Assembly (NCBI RefSeq): GCF_003627755.1
Contig: NZ_CP032694.1
Span: forward strand, 1,603,501 to 1,667,500
From: Rhizobium jaguaris
GTDB taxonomy: Bacteria; Pseudomonadota; Alphaproteobacteria; Rhizobiales; Rhizobiaceae
Length of the DNA: 64,000 nucleotides
Direction of reading: 5' to 3'
Part shown: piece by piece, positions 52,686 through 62,054 of the stretch
How positions within the stretch are numbered: position 1 is the stretch's first letter
Layout of the letters: each line of letters starts with the position of its first letter
Notes under the pieces: model-generated
Database searches by the model: none
The model's input: only the letters and a program-made list of their open reading frames with translations
What the model was told of the DNA's origin: nothing
Program-made: the position numbers and the translations under genes

Positions 52686-55600
52686 ATGCGCTTCGATCGG
52701 CTCTCTATTCTCCGCTACGGCGCGCTGACCGACCGCACGCTCGATTTTCGCGCCGGCGCGAAGCTGCATGTCATTTACGGGCCGAACGAGGCCGGCAAGT
52801 CCTCGGCGCTCAGTGCTATTTCCGATTTGCTTTTCGGCTTTCCCGCTGCAGCCGAACAGGACTTCCGGCATGAGCTGACGAGCCTGCGTGTCGGCGCCGC
52901 CGTCAGCTCGCGCGATGGTGCGACACTTGCTTTCCGCCGCCGCCGCGGGCGCAAGAACACTTTGCTCGCTCCTGACGACAAGGAGACGCCGCTTGCCGAA
53001 GATGCCTTGGCGCCGTTCCTCGGCAATTTGAGCCGCGACGTTTTCGAGCGCGCTTTCGGGCTCGATTCTCTCCGATTGCGGCAGGGAGCGACGGCCATGC
53101 TGCACAGCGGCGGAGAGATCGGCAGCCTGCTGTTCTCCGCTGCCTCCGGTCTTACAGGCCTCTCTCGCTTACGGCAGTCTCTTGAGGGCGAAGCGGACGG
53201 CATCTACGCGCAGCGGCGGTCGAAGGATCGCCGTTTCTACCAGGCACTCGATCGCCATGACGAGGCGCGCAAGGCCGAACGCGACTATGAGCTCAAATCC
53301 GGTGACTGGAAGAAGCTGCTGTCGGAAGCCGCGGAGCTCGAAGCCGAACTGGAACGCCTACAGGACCAGCGCCGGCAGACGCGGCAAGCGCTCGACCGGC
53401 TGCAGAGGTTGAAGACGTTGCAGCCGCTCTTGGCCGATATCGACGGCGAGATGGCGGCTCTTGTCAGCCTCGCCGATCTCTCTGCGATGCCGGACAGTTT
53501 TGCGGACGGGCTGGAGCAGGGCCTGAGCGACAAGCGTTCCGCCGAGGACGAACTGCGCCGTGCCCAGCAGCTAGCCACGCGCACCAGCGAGGAGCTGTCG
53601 TCGATTCACATAGACGAAGCGCTGCTGCGGCTATCGGACGATATCACGCAGCTCTTTGCTGAGACCGGCAACTACCGCAGCCAACGACAGGATCTGCCGC
53701 GCGTCGATCAGGAGTTGGCTGGTTTTGACGCGGCACTTGCGCAACTCGCCCGCCGTCTTGGCTGCGCTGATGTCGAGCAGTTGGATAAGCGGCAGCCGAG
53801 CGATGCCGACCGCGCCCGCCTTTTCGAACTGGTAGAGGAGGGCAGACGTTTGCTTCTCCAGGGCCAGGGGCTCACGGAGCAAGTAGATAGCGAGCACAGA
53901 CAATTGACGGCGCTGGAGAAAGACAGTCTCTCAGGCCGCCTGATCGACCCTCGGCCCTATATCGACCAGCTGGAAGCATTGGCCCACGATCTCTCCGCCC
54001 TTGCCCGCCTGGATGGGTGGGAGACACAGATCCGCCGCGTCAAAACGGACCTTCAGGAGGCGGCCGCTCGCTTGCGCCCGCCGGTCGCCGATATCGAAGC
54101 GCTCTTTACCGCGCCGCTGCCGGATAGCGCCGAGATTGCCGCGCATCGCGAAACGATTGACACCATCCGCGGCAGTCTGCGCGAGGCGTCCGACAAGGCG
54201 CGCGTTCATGACGAGCAGTTGGCGGAGATCGAGCAGGCGCTGGAAGATGCCGAGCGCAAGGGTCCGATCGTCACGCATGAACAGATTGCCACCGCACGCG
54301 ACGCTCGTGATGTCCTATGGCAATCGATCCGCCACGTCTTGGCGGATGGTGGCCTGCCTTCCGATGGCAAGACGATCGCCACCTTCACGACAAGCCTGGT
54401 GGAAGCGGATCGCCTTGCCGATGTGGCACTGAGCGATGCAGAGCGGGTTTCGCGTCATGCGGACAATCTGCTGCGGCAGGCGCGGCTGCGGCAGGAGCGT
54501 GAGGCTGCCGCGAAGCGACTGCAACAGTGCGAAGAAACATCGGTAAAGGCGCTTGCGACCTTTGCGGCGCTGTTCGAGCCCTGCGGTATCACCGCCCTCG
54601 ATCCGGCGGCCATGCTGGAATGGCGGCGGGCGATCGACGGGCTATTCCGGGAGCGCCGCGCTCTGCGCGATCTGCTGGACGAGCGGGATGAAGCTGCCCT
54701 TGCTGAGGCGCGTGTCTCGCCGGCCCTGAAGGATATCGCCGACGCCACCGGCTATAAAAGCGGCCGGCTGCCGGCGGGTGCGATGGCAGAAGGGCTCCGA
54801 AAGCACCTCCGTTTGCTTTCGGAGCGTTGGAGCGAGAGCCGCACGCGCGAAGGTGAGATCGTCTCAGCACGCGATCGGTTGACGCGCCTCGGGGAGCAGC
54901 AGCAGGATATCGGGCGGCGTCAGGCCGTTTGGCGCGAAGCCTTCGACAGGGCTGTCCCGCTCTTCGGCCTTCCCGAAGATACAACATTGGATATGGCTGC
55001 TGCCGCCTTGAAGGCATGGGTCGAGCTGCCGGATGTTCTGGCGGAGCATGACAACCGCCAGCGTCGCGTCAGCGGCATGCGCCGCGATATGGCCGATTTT
55101 GAGCGGCGGCTCGCCACACTCGCCGCAACCGCCGGCTACGAACTCGACCACTTGCCGCCGGACGCCGCGGCCGAGGCGTTGCACGCTCGCGTCAATGCGG
55201 TGCGTGGTGAACAGAAGAAACGCGACCGGCTCGACGAAGAACGCCAGCAGGCGGAGGCGCAGGCTATCCGCTGTGGCGAGGCGGTCGCAACTGTCATGGC
55301 CGATCTTGCACGTCTGACGGCCGATCTGCCGGAGGATACCGATCTGCCGGCATTGCTCTTGCGCCTGCGCGAGCGTGCCCGGCGGAACACACGGCTGATG
55401 GAAAGCCGAGGCCGTTTCCGCCAGCAGGCCAATGGCGACGGCGAGGACGAAACTCGCGCCCAGCTCGCCGGCTTCGAGCGCGTCGCCGCCGAGCTGGAGA
55501 TCGAGCGGTTGACCGCCGAAGATCTCCGGCAATTCACAGCCCATGGCGAACTCACGGCGCGTCTGTCGGAAAACCAGCGCCAGCGGCGCGCATTGGAGAC

Positions 55601-56147
55601 CGGCGTCAGTGCCGAATACGCCGTCTTCGAAAAGCTCTCCGCCGAGCAGGAAGCCAAGGATCTGGCGCGGCAATGGGTGGTGCTGAAACTCGCGGCACGG
55701 ATGCTGGCAAGCTCGATGGAGGCCTATCGCGAGCAGCAAGCCGATCCCGTCATCACGCGGGCAGGGGATCTATTCTCGCTGCTGACCGGCCACCGCTTCG
55801 CGCGACTGGTCGAGGAACATGACGAGAAGGACATTTTGCAATTGCTGGCGGAGCGCTCGGGCGGCGAGCGCGTGCCGCTGGAGGGCTTGAGCGAGGGCAC
55901 CGGCGATCAGCTTTATCTCGCCTTGCGGCTCGCCTTTCTCGAGGATTATTCATCCTGCAACGAGCCCGCGCCATTGATCGTCGACGACATCTTCCAGACC
56001 TTTGATGACGACCGCGTCAGCGCCGGCCTGAAGGCGCTCGCCGGCACGGCGGAGCGTTTCCAGACCATTCTCTTCACCCATGAAATGAGCCTGGTGGAGA
56101 TTGCCAAACGGGAGATCGGCCAGGATTTGGACCTCGTCCGCCTGTAA
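52686..56147 (+). CDS. Rad50/SbcC-like (YhaN-type) AAA ATPase with long coiled coils
   Basis: The protein is 1153 residues. Walker A is GPNEAGKSSALSA near residue 33, two long coiled-coil arms fill the middle, and the C-terminal signature EGLSEGTGDQLYLALRLAF and Walker B APLIVDDIFQTFDDD close the ABC-type head. No CxxC zinc hook appears at the coiled-coil tip, so dimer contacts there differ from Rad50/SbcC. It partners the YhaO-like nuclease four bases upstream. The likely role is DNA-end processing or repair. Confidence 0.85.
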   Translation: MRFDRLSILRYGALTDRTLDFRAGAKLHVIYGPNEAGKSSALSAISDLLFGFPAAAEQDFRHELTSLRVGAAVSSRDGATLAFRRRRGRKNTLLAPDDKETPLAEDALAPFLGNLSRDVFERAFGLDSLRLRQGATAMLHSGGEIGSLLFSAASGLTGLSRLRQSLEGEADGIYAQRRSKDRRFYQALDRHDEARKAERDYELKSGDWKKLLSEAAELEAELERLQDQRRQTRQALDRLQRLKTLQPLLADIDGEMAALVSLADLSAMPDSFADGLEQGLSDKRSAEDELRRAQQLATRTSEELSSIHIDEALLRLSDDITQLFAETGNYRSQRQDLPRVDQELAGFDAALAQLARRLGCADVEQLDKRQPSDADRARLFELVEEGRRLLLQGQGLTEQVDSEHRQLTALEKDSLSGRLIDPRPYIDQLEALAHDLSALARLDGWETQIRRVKTDLQEAAARLRPPVADIEALFTAPLPDSAEIAAHRETIDTIRGSLREASDKARVHDEQLAEIEQALEDAERKGPIVTHEQIATARDARDVLWQSIRHVLADGGLPSDGKTIATFTTSLVEADRLADVALSDAERVSRHADNLLRQARLRQEREAAAKRLQQCEETSVKALATFAALFEPCGITALDPAAMLEWRRAIDGLFRERRALRDLLDERDEAALAEARVSPALKDIADATGYKSGRLPAGAMAEGLRKHLRLLSERWSESRTREGEIVSARDRLTRLGEQQQDIGRRQAVWREAFDRAVPLFGLPEDTTLDMAAAALKAWVELPDVLAEHDNRQRRVSGMRRDMADFERRLATLAATAGYELDHLPPDAAAEALHARVNAVRGEQKKRDRLDEERQQAEAQAIRCGEAVATVMADLARLTADLPEDTDLPALLLRLRERARRNTRLMESRGRFRQQANGDGEDETRAQLAGFERVAAELEIERLTAEDLRQFTAHGELTARLSENQRQRRALETGVSAEYAVFEKLSAEQEAKDLARQWVVLKLAARMLASSMEAYREQQADPVITRAGDLFSLLTGHRFARLVEEHDEKDILQLLAERSGGERVPLEGLSEGTGDQLYLALRLAFLEDYSSCNEPAPLIVDDIFQTFDDDRVSAGLKALAGTAERFQTILFTHEMSLVEIAKREIGQDLDLVRL

Positions 56148-56262
56148 CGGGCCGGCAAGCGTCTATGTTGTCGCTTGGATGACGTCATCGGATGGCATAG
56201 GCTGACCGCAGAGAACAAGGCGCGGCAAGACGCCGCCATGTCGGTAAAGCAGGAGAAACGCC

Positions 56263-56658
56263 GTGGAGATCAAGCCTAACGGATCGCGCCCGACGCTCAT
56301 GGCGCCGGCCGAATACTTCACCGGTACTGTACGCCAGGAGCCGTTGATGCAGGCGCAGGCACCGGCCCGCGTCCAGGTCGTGAATGTCAGCTTCGATCCG
56401 GGCGCCCGCACGGCTTGGCATACGCACCCCTTTGGCCAGACGCTGGTGGTGACATCCGGCAAAGGCTTTGCGCAGAGCTGGGGCGGCGAAATCCGGGAAA
56501 TCAACGCCGGCGACGTCCTCTGGTTTGCCCCTGGCGAAAAACACTGGCACGGCGCCGGGCCGGATACCGCGTTGACGCATATCGCCATTCAGGAAATGCA
56601 AGACGGCAAAGCCGCCGACTGGATGGAATATGTAACCGACGAGCAGTATCGCGGGTAA
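56263..56658 (+). CDS. Cupin-domain protein
   Basis: The protein is 131 residues with a single cupin barrel. The metal-ligand set is intact: [19 protein letters not shown] and [18 protein letters not shown]. It resembles carboxymuconolactone-/quercetinase-type small cupins. A GTG start at 56263 follows AGGAGA. Function unknown; single gene between the YhaN gene and the polysaccharide cluster. Confidence 0.85.
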   Translation: MEIKPNGSRPTLMAPAEYFTGTVRQEPLMQAQAPARVQVVNVSFDPGARTAWHTHPFGQTLVVTSGKGFAQSWGGEIREINAGDVLWFAPGEKHWHGAGPDTALTHIAIQEMQDGKAADWMEYVTDEQYRG

Positions 56659-56724
56659 AGGCGGAACGGCTCGATCGGTTTGGAAGCGCGGCGGTTCTTT
56701 CGGATCAGGGTGGCCGCTGCGGCC

Positions 56725-58965
56725 TCACATCGATGGAATATGCAGCTTCGTTGCGATCAAGATCTTAGGGTCTGACTTGTCTCGGCTGTATGCCGGATTG
56801 ATCGCCCGGTCGTCAAAGGTCTGTGTCGCATGCAGCCGTCGCAAATTGTCCTTCTCTCGCTCAAATCGCTTTTTTCGTTCTCCCGATTTGTCGGATCCCC
56901 GTGAAACCGATTCATGGTGGTAGAGGCAGGCGAACGGCGTCCAAATGATGCGGAAGCCTGCTTTATAGGCCCGCAGGCAATAGTCGACGTCATTGTAGGC
57001 GACGGCGAAATTGTCCTCATCGAATGTGCCGATCGCCTCGGCGCAGTCGCCGGAAATAAGCATGACCGCGCCTGTGACACAGGTCATCGAATTGCGGACA
57101 TGCAGCCTGTTCATCGGGCCGCCGAAATCCCTAGGCTTGTTCATATACCAATGACCCGCCAGCCCGCCAAAGCCGATGATGACGCCGGCATGCTGGATCT
57201 TGTCGTTCGGATAGAGAAGCTTGGCGCCGACAATGCCGGTCCCCTCGTAGGCGAGACAGGCCACCATCTCCTTCAGCCAATCGGGCTCGATTATCTCGAC
57301 GTCATTGTTGAGGATAAGATAGTGCTCACCCTTGGCGGCACTCAGACCGCGGTTGATCGACCGGGAGAAATTGAAGGGCTCCGGCGTGATCGAGGCCGAA
57401 AACTGCGGATGCGTTTTGCGGTAATGCTCGTAGAGATCCAGCACGGACTTATCCGAAGAGCCGTTGTCGACGACAAGCACTTCGAAATTGGCATAGTCCG
57501 TTCGCTCGAAGATATCCTTCAGCACCCGCGAAATCAGGTCGAAGCTATCCTTGCTGGGAATAATGATGGAAATCTTCGGCCATGAATTCTCCGGACGCTC
57601 GAACACTACGCGATGCAGAGTTTTCGTCAGTGCGCCGTCGACGCGAACAGGCTGCTGTTGGCGCTCAAATCGTTCGACAAGCGCCCTTCGGGCGTTGGCG
57701 GTCGCGGCATCCATGAATTTTCGCGAATAGGTATGGCCATTGCGCCGCCACCAATAGGCAGGGTAGGGCAGGTGAAGGATGGCATTGCCGGGCAATCCTT
57801 CCAGATAGCGCAGCAGCAGGTCATAGTCCTGCGAGCCATCATATCCGGTGCGAAGATAACCGATCTCCCGAAGCCGGCTGCGCCGGTAGATGGAGAAATG
57901 ATTGATGTAGTTGACGCCCGTCAGAAGAACGGGGTCGTAGTCCGGCTTCAACATCAGCCCGGTGGGCTTCAGCGTGTCGTCAACAACCAGTTCGTCGGTA
58001 TAAAGGAAGCTCGCATTCGGATTCCGTTCGAGCGTGTGCCGCACGACTTTGAGGGCATGCGGGGCGATGACGTCGTCATGGTCCAGCAAAGCGACCCACA
58101 GACCGTGTGCATGCAATAGTCCGGCATTGGTGGCGGCCGCTATGCCGCCGTTCTTTTCGTTCAGGACGAAACGGACATTGTCTTTCGATCTCTGCGTCTC
58201 ATACCACCGCAGTGTTTCAGGCGAGGTCGATCCGTCATCGCTCAAGATGAGCTCCGTACCTTCTTCGTTTTGTGCTTCGAAGGATCTTACGAGATCGTCG
58301 AGATATCGAGACGGCGCGTTGTAGACCGGAACGACAACGCTGAGCCATAGTCCCGCCGTCGAGGAAACAGGCGACGCAGCGAGATCGGCGGCAAGCCGAT
58401 AGCTCGCCTCCGCATATTGTATCGTCGCGCTCGGCGAACGTTTCCCGAAGGCCAGCTTCGGCATCTTAGTCCAGTATTGCGCCAGCTTACCGAGATCGAC
58501 GCGTTCTGCTGGCCCATGCGCGTCCAGCAGCGCTGAAATATGCTTTTCGGCCGATTTCACTGAAGAAAATGCCGCAACGTCGAAGCTGAACGTGGTTGGG
58601 AAGCTGGCCGGGTCGGCGCGCAGGGAGCAGATGGTGCCGACCGCTCCCACGTCGGCCGTGATGATGAAGCGACGCCCTGCCGACAGCGTGACCGCATCCT
58701 TTTCCCGGAAGCCGCGACCGCGATTGACATAGAACTTCGGGTCAATGGCTTCATCGGTGCCGGCTATATGAGCGACGACGAGCCTTCTCCTGACAGGGGC
58801 GAACCGAATTTCGAAGGCGGGATCGTCGCCAAGCGATTTCCATAGATTGGGATGGGCACCGGGCGAAATTTCCCGTTCAAGATCGTCGTTGGGTAAAATC
58901 TTAAGTGTCATTGATTTCTTAATATCCAAATCCCAGCCGCGGATAGCGTTCCCATGGCTGGCCAT
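56725..58965 (-). CDS. Bimodular GT2 glycosyltransferase of the second polysaccharide cluster
   Basis: The protein is about 746 residues. An N-terminal region of about 200 residues has no recognised domain. Two GT2 (GT-A) domains follow: about 205-425 (LSVVVPVYNAPSRYLDDLVR, ALLDHDDVIAPH) and about 465-700 (KISIIIPSKDSF, LILNNDVEIIEPDW, AYNDVDYCLRAYKAG). Such tandem enzymes build disaccharide repeats. The ATG at 58965 overlaps the TGA of the upstream gene (TGATG), suggesting coupling; ATG 58911 is an alternative that would drop 18 residues. It is the last gene of the cluster. Confidence 0.8.
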   Translation of the reverse strand: MASHGNAIRGWDLDIKKSMTLKILPNDDLEREISPGAHPNLWKSLGDDPAFEIRFAPVRRRLVVAHIAGTDEAIDPKFYVNRGRGFREKDAVTLSAGRRFIITADVGAVGTICSLRADPASFPTTFSFDVAAFSSVKSAEKHISALLDAHGPAERVDLGKLAQYWTKMPKLAFGKRSPSATIQYAEASYRLAADLAASPVSSTAGLWLSVVVPVYNAPSRYLDDLVRSFEAQNEEGTELILSDDGSTSPETLRWYETQRSKDNVRFVLNEKNGGIAAATNAGLLHAHGLWVALLDHDDVIAPHALKVVRHTLERNPNASFLYTDELVVDDTLKPTGLMLKPDYDPVLLTGVNYINHFSIYRRSRLREIGYLRTGYDGSQDYDLLLRYLEGLPGNAILHLPYPAYWWRRNGHTYSRKFMDAATANARRALVERFERQQQPVRVDGALTKTLHRVVFERPENSWPKISIIIPSKDSFDLISRVLKDIFERTDYANFEVLVVDNGSSDKSVLDLYEHYRKTHPQFSASITPEPFNFSRSINRGLSAAKGEHYLILNNDVEIIEPDWLKEMVACLAYEGTGIVGAKLLYPNDKIQHAGVIIGFGGLAGHWYMNKPRDFGGPMNRLHVRNSMTCVTGAVMLISGDCAEAIGTFDEDNFAVAYNDVDYCLRAYKAGFRIIWTPFACLYHHESVSRGSDKSGERKKRFEREKDNLRRLHATQTFDDRAINPAYSRDKSDPKILIATKLHIPSM

Positions 58966-60071
58966 CAAGCCATATCACCGAGCCCATCGAAACGTATGCC
59001 TGGAAATGCCAGCGTCGCATTCTGCCGCATTTTTTCTATGGACTGTTGTGTGGCATTGCGCGCAATCATTCGCCGGTCTCCATCCTCCACAAGCTGATCG
59101 ATGGCCATCAGCCATTCCTCCATCGTGTTGCCGATGTGAATCTCTCCGGCAACGGCACAACGTGCAAATGTCGTGCATCGGGAAAATATGGCGGCGGCTC
59201 CCATGCGGCTTATGTCGATCCGCTTCGTATCCGCGCGGCTGTCGTTGGTCCGTCCCGCCAGGAGCGGCGTCAAGGCAATGTCGGCGCCATGATCCGTGGT
59301 CCTTGCAAGATAGGACGACCACGGCAACTGTGGGCTAATCGTCATTCTGTTCGGTTCAATGTCCTGACGGCGCCATCGGCGCGCAAGTTTGCCATCGGCA
59401 AAAACCTCGAAATGCAAATTTTCATGCTTGCGCATTGCCGAGCTGACGACCGGCATCAGGAATTCGTGCTCATGGCGGTGAATACCGGTGGCATGATAGA
59501 CCATTTTCAGCGCGGGAACCGTCTCGCCCTTGATCTCGGCTGATTTCCTGGCGGGCTTTGCCGGCATCGGCGCCAGGATCTCGACCTTATGGCTGGCATT
59601 CGCCAGCGTCTCCGCCAGAGCCTCCGTCGATACCCATAGATGAGTCAGCAACCGGTTGAGGCGAGGGAGCGGCCGTATGGCGAAATTGAGCAGCCTGAAT
59701 TTGTAGGGCCAGCTGGCTTCGTCGCCTGCCACGACGGCTGGGATATCGTCGTCGATGAAATATGCCACGCCCGCCAGGCTGTCACGCCTGCGCTCCAGCC
59801 AGCGCAATTGGGGCTCCTTGATGTAGCGGCAAATGATGACAAACAGTCCTTCACCATCGACATCGTCCAATCTGTCGTCGAGCCCCCGCATGAAGATCGG
59901 GATATTGGCAAGAGCTTTGGTTCGCTCATCCAGATAGTAGCTGGCACTAGGATTAGGGTGTCGCGATAGAATCAGAAGCTGTTTTGCAGCGGGAGCAATA
60001 CCATCAAGGGATGTAGCGCAAGGCTGCGGCCTGGGTATCAATCCGTGGATGATGTTGCGCAGACTTTGCAT
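58965..60071 (-). CDS. Glycosyltransferase (GT-B-like) of the second cluster
   Basis: The protein is 368 residues. The layout is GT-B-like with a short acceptor domain (LLILSRHPNPSASYYLDERT, VAYFIDDDIPAVV) and a C-terminal donor region (LKMVYHATGIHRHEHEFLMP, IALTPLLAGRTNDSRADTKR). The final TRFARCAVAGEIHIGNTMEEW-like block resembles group-1-type enzymes of capsule loci; sequence support is moderate. The ATG at 60071 is used because it begins the conserved protein. Confidence 0.7.
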   Translation of the reverse strand: MQSLRNIIHGLIPRPQPCATSLDGIAPAAKQLLILSRHPNPSASYYLDERTKALANIPIFMRGLDDRLDDVDGEGLFVIICRYIKEPQLRWLERRRDSLAGVAYFIDDDIPAVVAGDEASWPYKFRLLNFAIRPLPRLNRLLTHLWVSTEALAETLANASHKVEILAPMPAKPARKSAEIKGETVPALKMVYHATGIHRHEHEFLMPVVSSAMRKHENLHFEVFADGKLARRWRRQDIEPNRMTISPQLPWSSYLARTTDHGADIALTPLLAGRTNDSRADTKRIDISRMGAAAIFSRCTTFARCAVAGEIHIGNTMEEWLMAIDQLVEDGDRRMIARNATQQSIEKMRQNATLAFPGIRFDGLGDMA

Positions 60072-60091
60072 GGATGACCGACCGAGCGCAA

Positions 60092-61357
60092 TTAGCCTAG
60101 ACGATTTCGCACGGACGTCAGCAGGCTGACGACAATGCCCCAAATTGCCAAGGTCGCTGCCAAAACGCCACAGATCCAGAGCGCCCGTTTGGGATATTCC
60201 GCTTCACCCGGCAGGTCCGGCGCAAGAAACGTATCGAGATAGAGGAGCTGTTGCTTGCTGACGAACTGCACTTGCTCCAGCGTTCTCATACTCGCGGCGA
60301 ATTGCTGTTCGGCCAGGCTTTGCTCCAGTTCTCGCTGAGACATATCGACCGACACGTCGGCAAGGTTCTGCTCCGATTTGTTTTGTCCGGCCACCTGGCT
60401 GTTCAGATCCTCGAGTTGCTTTTCCTTGCTGTCGATCTGGCGCTTCAGAACCTTCATCTGTGGCGCATTGGGCGATACCGTTCCGAGCAGCGCGTCGTAT
60501 TTCTGCTGAAGGTTGACTTTGTCCGTCTGCACGCTCGTGATCAAACCCGTGAGAATGGCCGATGATCCTTCGACGCTGAGGACGCCGGTTTGATTGCGGG
60601 CGAGCTGAAGCTGCTCCCGCGTTTTCTGCAGTTGAGTCTTCGCATTGTCCAAATTGGTTTGAGCGGTGGTTGTGACATCGCGCCACATGCGGTTGTTGAC
60701 GTCGTTGACAACGGCTTCGGAAGCCGTAACGACTTCTCTTAGTATCTTTTGCGCGTCGGTGGCCGAAAAGGCGCGGACCTTTACGGTCACGATACCGCTG
60801 TTGGCGTCGGTTTTGATCGAAACCATATCCTCCCAGTAGTCGAGCATTTTCTCTGACGTAGCATCCTGCTTCAGCCTCGCAAGCGGGTCGATCGCCGGAT
60901 TTCCGTAGAGTTTTCGGAAGTCGACCTTGTCCTGGAGAGCGGCCACCATATCCTTGCTGGTAATGAAATTGGTAACGATCAGCGTATTCTGAATAATCTC
61001 CGCCGATGGCAGGCCGGTTACTTTGGCCAGCTGGTCCTTGCCGAGTGCCGGCGTCGATGACCGGACGGTAAAGCGTGTTTCGGACTGGTATTGATCCGAG
61101 GCCATGTGTGTGAAGTAGTAGATCGACGCGGCATTCGGGATAATGAGAAGCAAGATCGTTAACGCCAGAATCGCCCTGCCAATAATCTGCTCAAGGGGGC
61201 GGGGGCGCAGTCCGACTGCTTTATAAAACTGGCTTCGTTTTGATGTCGAAAAGCGCAATTTGCGCGCAGTCACCGACAGTTTCGCGGCAACATCGCGGCT
61301 GTGCTGGATCGCACTGAGCTGAACAGTTTCAGACGTCTTTCCGGTATCGTGAGCCAT
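60092..61357 (-). CDS. KpsE-like polysaccharide copolymerase (PCP-3)
   Basis: The protein is 421 residues. TM1 (about 65-85) follows a basic cytoplasmic N-terminus, a periplasmic coiled coil extends to about 385, and TM2 is near the C-terminus (WICGVLAATLAIWGIVVSL). The conserved SDQYQSETRFTVRSSTP after TM1 is the KpsE/BexC signature. It would link the ABC exporter to the outer membrane. It lies 29 bases downstream of the KpsT-like gene; a second KpsE-like gene lies on the other side. Confidence 0.85.
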   Translation of the reverse strand: MAHDTGKTSETVQLSAIQHSRDVAAKLSVTARKLRFSTSKRSQFYKAVGLRPRPLEQIIGRAILALTILLLIIPNAASIYYFTHMASDQYQSETRFTVRSSTPALGKDQLAKVTGLPSAEIIQNTLIVTNFITSKDMVAALQDKVDFRKLYGNPAIDPLARLKQDATSEKMLDYWEDMVSIKTDANSGIVTVKVRAFSATDAQKILREVVTASEAVVNDVNNRMWRDVTTTAQTNLDNAKTQLQKTREQLQLARNQTGVLSVEGSSAILTGLITSVQTDKVNLQQKYDALLGTVSPNAPQMKVLKRQIDSKEKQLEDLNSQVAGQNKSEQNLADVSVDMSQRELEQSLAEQQFAASMRTLEQVQFVSKQQLLYLDTFLAPDLPGEAEYPKRALWICGVLAATLAIWGIVVSLLTSVRNRLG

Positions 61358-61386
61358 TTTGGACCTTGTTGACAATCCGTCGCATC

Positions 61387-62040
61387 TTATCTGTTCAACC
61401 TGTAGTACGCTTCGATGGCCTGTTCGACCTTGTCGAAAATCATGAGTCTGCCGTCGACGAGCACCATTCCCTTGTCGCAATGTTTTTTGATCATGCTCAT
61501 ACTGTGGGAGATCATGATGATGTCTGAATATTTTCGCCGGCTATCAAATGCGGCGCGACAGCGTTCCTGGAACCGAGCATCGCCCACGGCCAGAACCTCG
61601 TCGACAAGATAGCAGTCGAATTCGATGGCCATGGAAAGCCCGAAGGCCAATCGGGCGGCCATGCCGGAAGAATAGGTGCGTACCGGCGCATTGATATAGT
61701 CGCCAAGTTCAGCGAATTCCTCGACAAAACGGGAGACTCGCCTGACATCCTCCCCATAGGCGCGGGCAACAAAGTGAAGATTCGCGCGGCCGGTCATATA
61801 GGGATTGAAGCCGCTGGCCAGTCCCAATGGCCAGGACACCCGAACGTCTTTGATGATCTTGCCCGAATTTGCCAGCATGGTGCCGGCAATCATCCGCATT
61901 GTCGTCGATTTTCCCGCGCCGTTCACGCCGAGCAGGCCGTAAGAATAGCCGGACATGAATTCGCAGGTCACGCGATCCAGGATTACCTTTTTGCTATTTT
62001 GCGTCTTGAAGTATTTCGATACGTTTTTGAAGCGGATCAT
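61387..62040 (-). CDS. KpsT-like ABC transporter ATP-binding protein
   Basis: The protein is 217 residues. It has Walker A GVNGAGKSTTMRMIAG, signature YSSGMAARLAFGLS, Walker B CYLVDEVLAVGD and an H-loop in IMISHSMSMIKKH. The short length and the lipid-linked polysaccharide exporter character (GYSYGLLG, PVRTYSSGMA) place it with KpsT/BexA. It needs a KpsM permease, which is not seen in the window. The ATG at 62040 is chosen over an adjacent GTG. Confidence 0.88.
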   Translation of the reverse strand: MIRFKNVSKYFKTQNSKKVILDRVTCEFMSGYSYGLLGVNGAGKSTTMRMIAGTMLANSGKIIKDVRVSWPLGLASGFNPYMTGRANLHFVARAYGEDVRRVSRFVEEFAELGDYINAPVRTYSSGMAARLAFGLSMAIEFDCYLVDEVLAVGDARFQERCRAAFDSRRKYSDIIMISHSMSMIKKHCDKGMVLVDGRLMIFDKVEQAIEAYYRLNR

Positions 62041-62054
62041 CACGCATGTCTCAC

